NCBI RefSeq assembly: GCF_030272615.1
Contig: NC_081410.1
Coordinates: 223,069,415 to 223,133,414, forward strand
Reading direction: 5' to 3'
Source: Cryptomeria japonica
Taxonomy: Eukaryota; Streptophyta; Pinopsida; Cupressales; Cupressaceae
Length of the DNA: 64,000 nucleotides
In this document: piece after piece, positions 54,901 to 64,000 of the stretch
How positions within the stretch are numbered: position 1 is the stretch's first letter
How the letters are laid out: each line of letters starts with the position of its first letter
Position numbers and translations under genes: made by a program
Notes under the pieces: generated by a model
What the model was told of the DNA's origin: nothing
Seen by the model: only the letters and a program-made list of their open reading frames with translations
Database searches by the model: none

Positions 54901-57900
54901 AACTAGTCAAAAATGGATTTATACTTTGTCCTTGCATCGGTGAGAATGGCAAAGAGGGCATCCTTGACACTATCCATGAGTGAATTTTGAGTTGTAATGT
55001 CGGTTACCAGTGAAATCAGTCCATCTAAAGTGCTTCCCTCTAGTTGAGTGGATAAAGAGGTAGCCTTGTTGATCTGTTCTTGGACAAAGGAAAAGTGTGG
55101 AATGAATAAGGTTTGAAGAGTCATAATGTCCATCCTTATTTTGTGCTCTTCATTCCTAAGTTCCAATTGTTGAGCCATGAGCTTTTGTAACTTGGTATAG
55201 AAATTCTGAATAGAATTTGGCTCAGTGGTCAATGTATGGGAGAGATCAGCGATCTCTTTCTCAATCACTTCTGTTTTATTCTTGATGTCTTTAATGAATA
55301 AAGAAAATGTACAGAGTTTCTGAAATAAAGAAAGAATGTGCTTGAGTTGAGGGGACAACTCAGCAATAATGTTGACAAGTTTTACTTTGTCAATAGCAAT
55401 GGCTTTCTGTACCTCTTCAATCATTTTTGTAGTGAGTTCTTTGTCCTTCAACTTGCTCAAGTATTCAGATGCATCTACTCCAGATGTCTCTATTTTAGTT
55501 AGGAGTTCATCTAGTTGAACATGGATGGCTGCATCTTTTATCACTGTAGCTTCAAGTAGCATATCTATTAATAGTGCTTTCACCTTCTGAAGTACTCTAT
55601 TTTTCTTTTGTATAGCCATTTGCTTCTCTTGTTCTACTTTGGCTTTGCATAGTTCACCGAATTCAATAAGTGCTTGCTCTTTTAATTTGGATATGTCTAC
55701 ATTTGGAAACACTATTGGTTTTGACAAATCTAATTTGAAACTATGCTTTTTCATTTTCTTTTCTTTAGATGAGGAGGTTTTCACCGATTGAACTAATACA
55801 ATGGCTTGGGAGGCTTGTTGACCCTCAGTAGGTTGCTCGGTAGAGGCAACACTTTTGTCAATTTCTTTAACCTCAGATGTAGCCTTCGGTGAATCTTTGC
55901 TCTGGGTCTCAGTTGTAACATTTTCAGTGCTAGAAGGGGTTTGAGAAGTAGCTTCTCCTTCTGTAGACTTGTGACCCTCTTTTCCTTGTTCAGTATCCTG
56001 AGGTGTCTCAGTTGAAACATGTTGAGTGACCGAAGGATAGGGCTGAACTTGTTCCAAAACTAACTCATTGGATACCAGTTTGGCATAAGCATTCCCTTCA
56101 ATCATTTCCTATTCTTGTACCTCGGTGTCCATGGTATCCTCATCAATTTGTATAGTATCAGCGGGGTTTTGCTTGGCGATATCAGGATATTGCTCAGTGA
56201 CATCAACTATTTCAACTTCAACTTGTTCACGAACATTCTTGATTTGAAATATTTCCTACCACTTTTCCTTGGTCTCATTCTCTACTTCAAGATAAAGGCC
56301 ATTCATAAATTTCAAGGCTCTTTGCTTGACTAGGAAGTTTGTCTAGTGGTTTTTCAGATGTTCATTGATCTCATCTACCGACATGTCTGAGAAGAGATGT
56401 ACTAGAATTATTTCTCTCATCTATTTTTCCAAGTCCATAGCATATTTCCACATGTTATCAATATGCAAATACAATTCTTTTGGAAGAGAATTAGTTACTT
56501 CCAATGGGACCAATCAAAATTTCAGAAGTGTGCAGATGACAACTTCTTCTATTTGTCTCTTTTCTTCATCATTTCTAGATTCATACTTAACATATCTAAA
56601 TGCTCTGAATCCACCATATTGTTTCAGATTAGCACATAAAGTATCAACGCTATGTACATCTTTCTTTTGACTCTTAACAATATGAAATTTACTTGCGTCT
56701 TCAAATTTGGTGTCACTGGACTCTTTACTCAAAATGAGTCTCCGAGTAGATTTCTTATAAGTTTTCATTACCTTTGGTATGGCAAAATTCTTTGGTTTCT
56801 TACTTGGTGATACTACAAATGATCTTGTGTTTGGGCGCTTTACTGAAGGAGTCAGTGATACCTTTGATGTATCCCGTTTCTTCCTTTTCAAAATTTTCCC
56901 TTTAGGTAACTTAGTGCTCAATGTAATAGCTGCTTCTTGGGCTTTAGATTCCTCCTCGGTGAAGACTTGAATGCTCTTGACAGGTGTGGAGGATGAACCT
57001 TCTCCAAATTTCTCTGTTAATGCCTTAATCATTTTTGTTTCTTTTCTTGTAGCCTTTGGTACTACAATGCTCATTTTAACTTTCTCTTTAACTTCTTCAT
57101 ATGTACCATATCTCATCTCGGTAGCATGCCTTGGTAGAGAAAGAAAAGCATCTATCTACTGCCGTGTAATGTCAAAATCAATCTCATAACCCATAGGTGG
57201 CAAAGATTGAGTTCTCAGTTCCACTGCATTGACATGGCTGTAGTCGGTGCCTACTTCAAAGCATATATTATCCTTGTATTTCTCCACCACGTTGGGTGGA
57301 ATCCTATACCTGTTATGCATCTTTTCTTGAAACTTTCTAAAATAATCATCCATAATATCATTGAAGTTATCACCTAGCAGTTTGATGAAGTCATTGATTT
57401 GATGGGTGATTGGTCAGTGTAGCTCCCAAACTACATTACTGACCGATGGAAAGAATTTCTCAAAATATAAAAACATGCATACCAAAAGTGATCCAAACTT
57501 CAGTGTGTTTGCCGAGTTGTTCTTCTTTGGCTTCCTTATGGTGTTGAGATTTTCAAACAGATTTTTCAACAACACTTCGCATAGATCAATCTTCATACCT
57601 TTCTTCACAATTTTATAGGCTAAATTGACTGCATAGGGTACATTGTTTTCCCTTGCCGATTGAAAGAAACAATAGCCTATGACTCTAATGGAAAACTTTA
57701 GCTCTGCATCTATGACATTATTTAGTTTTAGACCTCTGCAATTGGATTCTACTCTAGTTAAAGTGATCAATTCCTTCTGTGAAATCATTTTCTAAGCTCT
57801 GGCATGGTCATAAATAAGGTAACCAGTGATCAAGTGGATGATTTCCTTGGTGATCTTGAATGGTTGCTCCTCTAACCACATGAAGTCATCATGAACTCTA

Positions 57901-59277
57901 CTCAAAACAAATTTAACCCATTGGGGTTTGAAGACTCATGGGTAAGTTAGGGCTTCGGTCAATCCCTTGACTTTAATGTGTTCAAACTTGTTATCTAGTT
58001 TTCCATCAGTACACAATTCATCATATGTGTCCTTTGTTAGGTCCTAGAGACAACTGAGAGGGGGGGGGGGTGAATCAGTTGTCTAATAAATTTAAACCAA
58101 AAAACAATTAATTAACTTAATGCTTAATACCGATAAACTAGTTAAGTGTGGCAGTAGACAGTGTTAACAGTAAATTGCTATACCGGTAGAGATTAATGCA
58201 TGAAACATAAACATAGAGTCATCCACAACACATAACACCAATATTTGTATGTGGAAACCCTATAAGGGGAAAAACCACAGTGGGAAACCTTACCCACAAT
58301 CAGATGATACTACTGCAGATAGTCAGTGTACATAAATGGGGTTTGCACATGTAGAAAGGCCAACAGCCTAGAGCTCACTGCTCAATCACAAAATGGGAGT
58401 CACACTAACTATAGTTGGATGATTAAATCCAATAAGAATGTACTACACAAAATAACATCTTCATATGCTAGATTCAGTACTGGTGTAATGCTGATATGCT
58501 TCTACAAAAACCTAGCTTCACCTTCAAATGATGTCTTCATGTATACCTCTGCTTAATCTTGCATATAACTTCACACAATTCTTTTTCGCATTCCACATTC
58601 GATCTTACAAATAAGATCTTACATTTATACCATAACCTAAGACCAATTTTAGTAGGTCGGCTCTACCAGATATTACAATAAAAACATTTTACATACAATC
58701 TAATATCCAATGCAATAGCAGTTAAACATGTCGGCTTAATGCATTTACAACAATAATAAATCATCTCCATAGCATGCCATGCTGATCTGGAAAAGATAAA
58801 CCTGCCGGTGTAACCCTAGATAACTGTGAACCTATTTGCCAGTAAAAGCAAATATGCAAATATGAATATACCAATGATCAATTCTTCAAAACAAAGTGTC
58901 CACACGATGTCTTTGACATTACCAAGTGTTGGTGAACATTATATCCTATCAGTGAACCATCTACCAGTAACTGTGTAATAGTTACTTGTTTGCTGGTGAA
59001 TGTTGCTGGATCTCCAAAGTGCTAGTGTTTCAGTAGGTGTTGACATCAATGACAAAACCATACCAAAATACCAACATCCTTGATCTCAACATGACCTATT
59101 TCCTCAACATGACACAGTGAAGAATCTAACATCCTCAACTAGTAAAACCCTATCTGGAATGAGTGAAAATGTAGTTTTATCATCCAATTCAGATGCTACT
59201 TTGGGAGTTAGAGAGTATTTTAGTGAGGTCTTCTCAATGTTCTCAACAACAATGGGCTTCTGGATCTTAGGTGCCAT
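54901..59277 (-). pseudogene. NAC-2 ORF2, about 1110 codons, split by Sol-G
   Basis: Unknown function; starts MAPKIQKPIVVENIE at 59277 and ends with TAG near 54901. After removing Sol-G and one TSD it is 3330 bp, against 3342 bp in NAC-1. The N-domain matches NAC-1 clearly: 'FSLIPDRVLLVED' against 'LSLVPAGVIVEE', 'FVLSRVHDDFMWLEE' and 'ITKEIIHLITGY'. Next come 'LKFGSLLVCMFLYFEKFFPSV' (57788-57414) and 'PPNVVEKYKDNICFEV'. A Lys/Ser/Thr-rich linker follows (57116-56514, KILKRKKRDTSK), then a 400-aa helical, coiled-coil C-terminus (56105-54903). One frameshift lies near 59120; stops occur near 57930 and 57790. The C-terminal 400 codons are open, the best-preserved ORF2 segment here. Confidence 0.8.
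58035..59076 (-). mobile_element. Sol-G, solo LTR (1042 bp)
   Basis: Bounded by TCCTT (58030-58034 and 59077-59081). Starts TGTTAGGTCC and ends AATACCAACA on the plus strand; in minus orientation it begins TGTTGGTATTTTGG, like Sol-J. Length including the TSD (1047 bp) is a multiple of three. Joining the flanks restores the NAC-2 ORF2 frame ('EIKDTYDEL'). Confidence 0.9.
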
Positions 59278-59791
59278 TGCAAATTTCAGATAATCACTTA
59301 ACAAAAGATCCTTGGGGTTTGAAGACTTTTAAACGGTAGACGCTTTCCACTTAGTAAATGTAAAACAAATATTCACAACTGATATGATTGGTAAACTAGC
59401 TTGACAATGCATTGTGATTGATGTAAACACCTTTAATTTCACTTTGGAAGAGATTTGATCACCTTTGAATCACTTTGCTCTGCTTTCTTGAAAACTTGGT
59501 AAGTGTAAAATGACCGCGCAAAAGATTTAAGTACACAATTTTACCTTATCGGGCTCCGTGCAGTTAGGTAAGAAAACATTAAATGCACTTGGTACCACTT
59601 CCTTTTTATGCTTTTACCGAGTAGCCAGACTTCCTGTATTTACCAACTAGATAGGCTTCCAAAAGACTTGATAAAATTTCAAATTTCCTAATGCATCTTT
59701 AGCTATGCAGATTTTGAATTAAGTACATGATAAAATAGGAACTGTTAAGATTTAACCTTGAGAGAATTCAGTACCTTCATACCTTCACCGA

Positions 59792-59990
59792 TTAATTTTG
59801 AATAGGTGCACCTAACTTGGTAGGTAAGGTGCTTTCTTTGTTTGACACAATCTCCTCCTTTTTCCAAATCATCTGTAATTTGTTTCTTATTTCCTTAGTG
59901 TCTCCTCTAGGTTGATCTCTGCAATCTCTAGCCAAGTGTCCAACTTTGTGACAATGAAAACACTCTTCCCCACTACTCCACCACCATTTA
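59792..59990 (-). pseudogene. NAC-2 ORF1 zinc-knuckle remnant
   Basis: Contains one complete CCHC knuckle (CFHCHKVGHLARDC) followed by 'MIWKKEEIVS', the same arrangement as the last knuckle of NAC-1 ORF1 (31698-32027). It ends at a TAG at about 59790. The upstream part of ORF1 is lost at the junction with Lard-1. The interval 59278-59790 up to ORF2 holds no gene. Confidence 0.75.
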
Positions 59991-60014
59991 AGGTGTGTGC
60001 CAATGTGTATCTTA

Positions 60015-62026
60015 CACAAATTATTCAAAACCCCATCCATTATCCACCATTCATTTTTCACAATCCCATTCCGTTAGTCCAATCCTTTCCAAATCCTTAT
60101 CTTCCATCCCCTATCCATTTCATCTCCCAAATTATTGTTACCAACATCTATGAGCATACCTATAGTTCAAATAAATACTAAGGGATACCATACATGAAGA
60201 TAGATGCTCGAGTCCTCCCTTCCTCCTTCATGCATCCACTATCTTCCATATCCACTCATCCTTATCCTTCTCCACCCAAACTATTCCAAAAATAAATAAA
60301 TCAAAAATAAAAAAATCAAGAAAAATAGAAAAAATAAAATAAAATAAAAAGTAAAGAAAAATCAATCCATCCAATGGTGAAAACCACTTCTTGTGGTGGC
60401 TTGGGTAAGTACCATGATGAAAACTTGGCTAACAAGGGTCATGTCTAATCCCCTCATCCCCTTGCACTCTACACTTGGGGGCAAGCTTTATTCACACAAT
60501 CCTCCCATCCATCTGCATCTTATCTAAGTCCATTCTCCTTTCCTATCTCTGATCTTGACTATCCTATCCATATCCTCCATCTCATATCCCTCATCCTATC
60601 AAAATAAATCCTCCATTCCTATTTTTCATCTTGATCATATAAGAGGTAAAATAATATATATGCATGCATGCTTTGGAAAACACAAGCCTTAATCCTCTAC
60701 CATCCATATCCATTACACATTATCCTCCCATCTCATCCATATTTATTCACCATCCTTACATCCTTAATTCCACTACCTCTAGTGTGGGGCATTGCACTCC
60801 TTTGTAGCATAGTCCTTTGGTCTCCATCACCCTACCCTCCATCCTTTATTCCTCCATTTTTATATCCATATCCATCCACTTGATCCATCTATCCAAACAA
60901 TATCTTCATCCAGTCATCCATTCATCCTTTTACCAATCCTTGGTTCTCCCTTATCATTGGTTCTAGTCAATAAAATCCTATCCAATTTATAATCCAATCC
61001 TATCTTATCCAATCATATTCTCCATCTCTTCCAATTCAACCATTAATCCCATCCCCAATCCAATCCTACTCAATCATCCATCCCCCTTTTTTCATCCTAC
61101 GTAATCATTTTTCCAATCCTATCCAATCCATCAAATTGAGCTTTCCCCATCTACCTTAGCTCGCATTGACTTGTGCCTAATCCAAGCACCCATCCATACT
61201 TGGCTAATCAAATCCAAGTGAAAATCCTCCCATCTGCAAACCTCACGCATCCAACTTGTCTTTTGTCATCCATCAATCAATCTATCACCCTGCCCATTGG
61301 GATTAATCCTTCCCTAGTCTGACAGTTTATCCAAATCCATGTCCTACTCTTGGCAAGAGATGTCAGTTGGTCATGTGCATATTGTTTGCATTCTTGAGCT
61401 TTTCACTTTGTTTTCATCTTGTGTCCCAGGACTATACTTGTTCAAGACTGCCTTGATCATCCTATATCTTGGTATGTCTTGGCTGGTGTATAATGGGGCA
61501 TAGTTTTCATGGCATGGTGTGTTTGAAGGTGTTCCTTGTACGAACCGACAACCTTGCATTAGTGTTTATCAACACTTGCATGATTGTGTGCAAGGCATTT
61601 CTATTTTACTGAGCATCAGTCCACACCTCGGATCTTCATATCATCCTAGTTCTTATAATCAGTGGTGTAGACTATCCATGGCAATATCAAATCTAGGTTT
61701 TCTCTCTATACTTGCTTAACAAGAAATCCAATCCATTTATCATTTCTTTGTCTCAATTCATTCACAACAATTTAACCCATCCTAGTTATCTCTTTCATTA
61801 TCTTCATCTTTTCATCACTTATCCTTCTAATTCCTTTCGAGAGAACACCCATGTTCTTCGAACCCGCATGTCCTCTTAAGGGGGCATACCACTGTTTCCT
61901 CCTCATCCTTACTCCTCATCATTCTTCCTCATCTCATGACTAGGGCATCATGCTACTAGTCCTTATCCTTTTCTTCCACTATGCTTTATTCTTCTTTGAT
62001 ATAACCTCATTTCACGATGCTATATC
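60015..62026 (+). other. Lard-1 internal region, right part
   Basis: G-poor, pyrimidine- and CATCC-rich sequence with no recognisable protein domain. It contains a purine-rich run at 60290-60360. Its first 170 bp continue the Pro/Ser/Asn-type reading frame. A more balanced segment (61380-61720) has no clear ORF. No pol remnant is seen. Confidence 0.6.
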
Positions 62027-62040
62027 AAAGAGGGGCAAAA
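62027..62040 (+). promoter_or_regulatory. Polypurine tract of Lard-1
   Basis: AAAGAGGGGCAAAA directly precedes the 3' LTR start TGTAGACACC. Confidence 0.85.
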
Positions 62041-64000
62041 TGTAGACACCTAAAATTAATATTTAATTAATTTAAGCCTATCAACATAACTAATTAAATT
62101 AATTGTGTTGTCTTTATTCCTCTCAAAATCAATTAAATGTAATTTAATTAATCCTATCACTATTGTCCAATAATTAATTTATCAAATAAATTAATTATTC
62201 CCCTATTCTTCTAAAGTCCCCTCCAACAATTATTTCCTCTAAAACGCACTTAGTTAATTAATTCTAATTAATTAACCTAGTCATGTGATTCCTACAAATC
62301 ATTTTTCCTAATCCCACTCAACCTAATTGATCCTTCTAGAATCTCTCATAATCATGCTTATCATTATCCTCCAATTTTTAATTCCCACTCATGTCACATC
62401 AACCTTGAGTCTCTCAAAGAAATTCAAATTTCTTTGAATCCCTCAATACATCCTTATTTTGGAATGTTTAATTCTTCATGTTTGAAATTCAAAATTTTCC
62501 CCCCTTTTTCCCAAGGCACCTTGATCCATGCCTTCCATCTCAAATCAATCTCAACCCTCCATAAGGAAATCAATCTTGGCCCTCCATTGGCCTCCTCCAA
62601 TCTATAAATTGGAGCCTATTCTCTTGAAAAATCATCCACTTCTCATGCATTGTCATGTTGCCTATTTCTTCTCTCATCCTCTTCATAATCCTCTATCAAA
62701 TCCATGCATCCTTAATATTTCAATCCAAATCCAAGAGTCCACTTACCTTGTTGAGCATTTGGAGAGCATTCCACATCCATTAAGAAGGATCCCATCCAAT
62801 CAAGTTGAAGAGAGGTGCTATTCAACTTCATCGAAGGCTCAATCCGAGGAAGAGGTAAAATAGCTAAGGTATAGAATGACCTTTTGATGTTTTACGATTT
62901 TCTTGTTTATTTCATTGTCATTTTGAATATTTTACCTTCCAATCCATTTTCCCCTCTTCATTTTGGCATGCCCAGTGGGACCCACGTCCCAAATTTAACA
63001 AAAAAATGAGTTTTTTTGTGAAGGTTTCTCATAGGTTCACACTTCAACACAAGCACACGTGCATTGGAACTACCGTTTTCTAGATCAGCATGAGCACTTT
63101 CTAATCAGCACGTTCATCTTGGCTTCAGTGCGATCACAAGAAATTTGAAAATTTTTCTGGTGTCACTGTGCTTCAGTGCGACTGCTGTGAAAATTCATCT
63201 ATCTCCTCCTCATTTTTCTTCTTCTTCATTCTTCTATCTCTTTTCAGTTGTCGCTTCAATGTGACCACTCTGTGATTAGCGCGAGTATTTTTGTTTAAAA
63301 TTTAACTTAGAATTTTTGGGCGCTAACTCTACTTGTTTTGATGCGAGCGCTTGCTAATCAACGTGACTGTAATTTTTTCTATTTCTGTTATCTGCTCTAT
63401 TTAATACTAATATTTTGTCTATTAGCGTGACCGCTCGTACATTAGTGCGAGTGTTTACTAATCAGCACAACCGCAGGAATAAATTAAAAAACTAAAAAAA
63501 AAGGATATATTCTATTTTTTCGCCATATCTTCTTTATCTTCACTCTATTTTCCTCCAAACTTCACTAGATCCCCCGCAATTTCATTTTGTGCATTTCCTT
63601 CCTTGAGGGCCTTATCCCAAATTCTACTTTTTGAAGCCCGAAATCCCACATTTCTCTGTTTTTAGGGTTTGCCATAACTTCTTCCATTTTTATCCAATCA
63701 CCTCCAAATTTTTCCATATTGTCTATCTCCAATTTTTCCTTCTTTGTCCCTCTAGGACAAATTTTTCCATTCCTTCACCTCACCTCTAAAATCCCCATTT
63801 TATGCTTGCCTATCCCTTAGAAAGTGTCAAAAACCTAGTCAAATCCCAATTACCCATCAAAGTTTCCTTCAAATCCACATTTGTCTTTAGTAGAAAAGTT
63901 TTTATTCTTGTTTTTCTACTCATACCCAAAATTTTAAAAAATAAAATATTTTTGTCATTCTCTTGTCTTTTGCAGGATGCTTGTTGAAGATTTCATTTTC
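62041..64000 (+). repeat. Lard-1 3' LTR, cut by window end
   Basis: Matches 48449 to about 50440, with a TATA box at 62603-62608. Differences include a 34-bp block missing near 62510 and a TTAATTAA-rich insertion of about 25 bp near 62250. The right end and TSD are outside the window. Confidence 0.88.

Larger units (their letters stand above)
53406..60010 (-). mobile_element. NAC-2, non-autonomous copia-like element with ORF2
   Basis: Keeps the 3' LTR (53406-54574), PPT, a full ORF2 (about 1110 codons) and the zinc-knuckle end of ORF1. The 5' LTR and most of ORF1 are missing; the right edge (about 60010, plus or minus 40) passes directly into Lard-1 sequence. Sol-G is inserted at 58035 with TSD TCCTT. 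ORF2 is related to that of NAC-1, but the LTRs are different, so it is a separate family. Confidence 0.8.
48449..64000 (+). mobile_element. Lard-1, large non-autonomous LTR element, incomplete at right
   Basis: Two LTR copies start TGTAGACACC at 48449 and 62041; the second is preceded by the purine tract AAAGAGGGGCAAAA (62027-62040), fixing a plus orientation. The internal region (about 51.3-53.4 kb and 60.0-62.0 kb) has one Pro/Ser/Asn-rich ORF and long AATCC-type repeats but no pol. NAC-2 is inserted at 53406. The 3' LTR runs off the window, so the outer TSD cannot be tested. Confidence 0.78.

Overview
The window is plant nuclear DNA made almost entirely of nested LTR retrotransposons. Supporting signs are Ty1/copia and Ty3/gypsy (chromovirus) polyproteins, primer-binding sites matching plant initiator tRNA-Met (TGGTATCAGAGC), polypurine tracts (PPTs) of the AAAGGGGGAGAT type beside TGTTGG LTR ends, 5-bp target-site duplications (TSDs), and a tRNA-derived SINE. 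Element size, nesting depth and the long-diverged state of most copies suggest a large, slowly turning-over genome, conifer-like; the species cannot be fixed from the sequence. I see no host protein gene, rRNA, functional tRNA gene or CRISPR array.

Layout. (1) 1-19147: a minus-strand chromovirus, Gyp-1, with a ~4.3-kb 3' LTR (1681-5947, carrying a SINE at 4262-4590), decayed pol (5943-9228), gag (16786-18254) and a truncated 5' LTR (18384-19147). A second partial LTR lies at 1-1632. Gyp-1 is split at its protease by TRG-1 (9234-16780), a gag-only element with an intact 1145-codon ORF. (2) 19148-21635: NAC-3, the 3' half of a non-autonomous copia-like element, + strand. (3) 21636-48303: Cop-1, a minus-strand copia element whose left LTR is truncated. 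It is split by solo LTR Sol-J (45088-46124) and by a giant insertion that is itself nested: solo LTR Sol-F (24863-44295) contains NAC-1 (26464-41665), which contains copia element Cop-2 (32244-39714, +). Insertions at each level have matching 5-bp TSDs. (4) 48449-64000: a non-autonomous element, Lard-1 (+ strand), with a Pro/Ser-rich ORF; its 3' LTR runs off the window. It is split by NAC-2 (53406 to about 60010, minus), which carries solo LTR Sol-G (58035-59076).

The most interesting content is NAC-1, NAC-2 and NAC-3. These are three different non-autonomous copia-like elements with copia-type ends but no recognisable pol. In its place NAC-1 and NAC-2 have a related ORF2 of about 1110 codons: a globular N-terminal domain, a Lys- or Glu/Lys-rich linker and a coiled-coil C-terminus. 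ORF2 follows a zinc-knuckle ORF1; NAC-3 keeps only the C-terminal part of ORF2. They presumably borrow enzymes from copia relatives such as Cop-1 and Cop-2. TRG-1 is an analogous gag-only parasite of the gypsy type. Cop-1, Cop-2 and NAC-1 have decayed mainly by point nonsense mutations with the reading frame kept over 3-4 kb, consistent with methylation-driven C-to-T decay.
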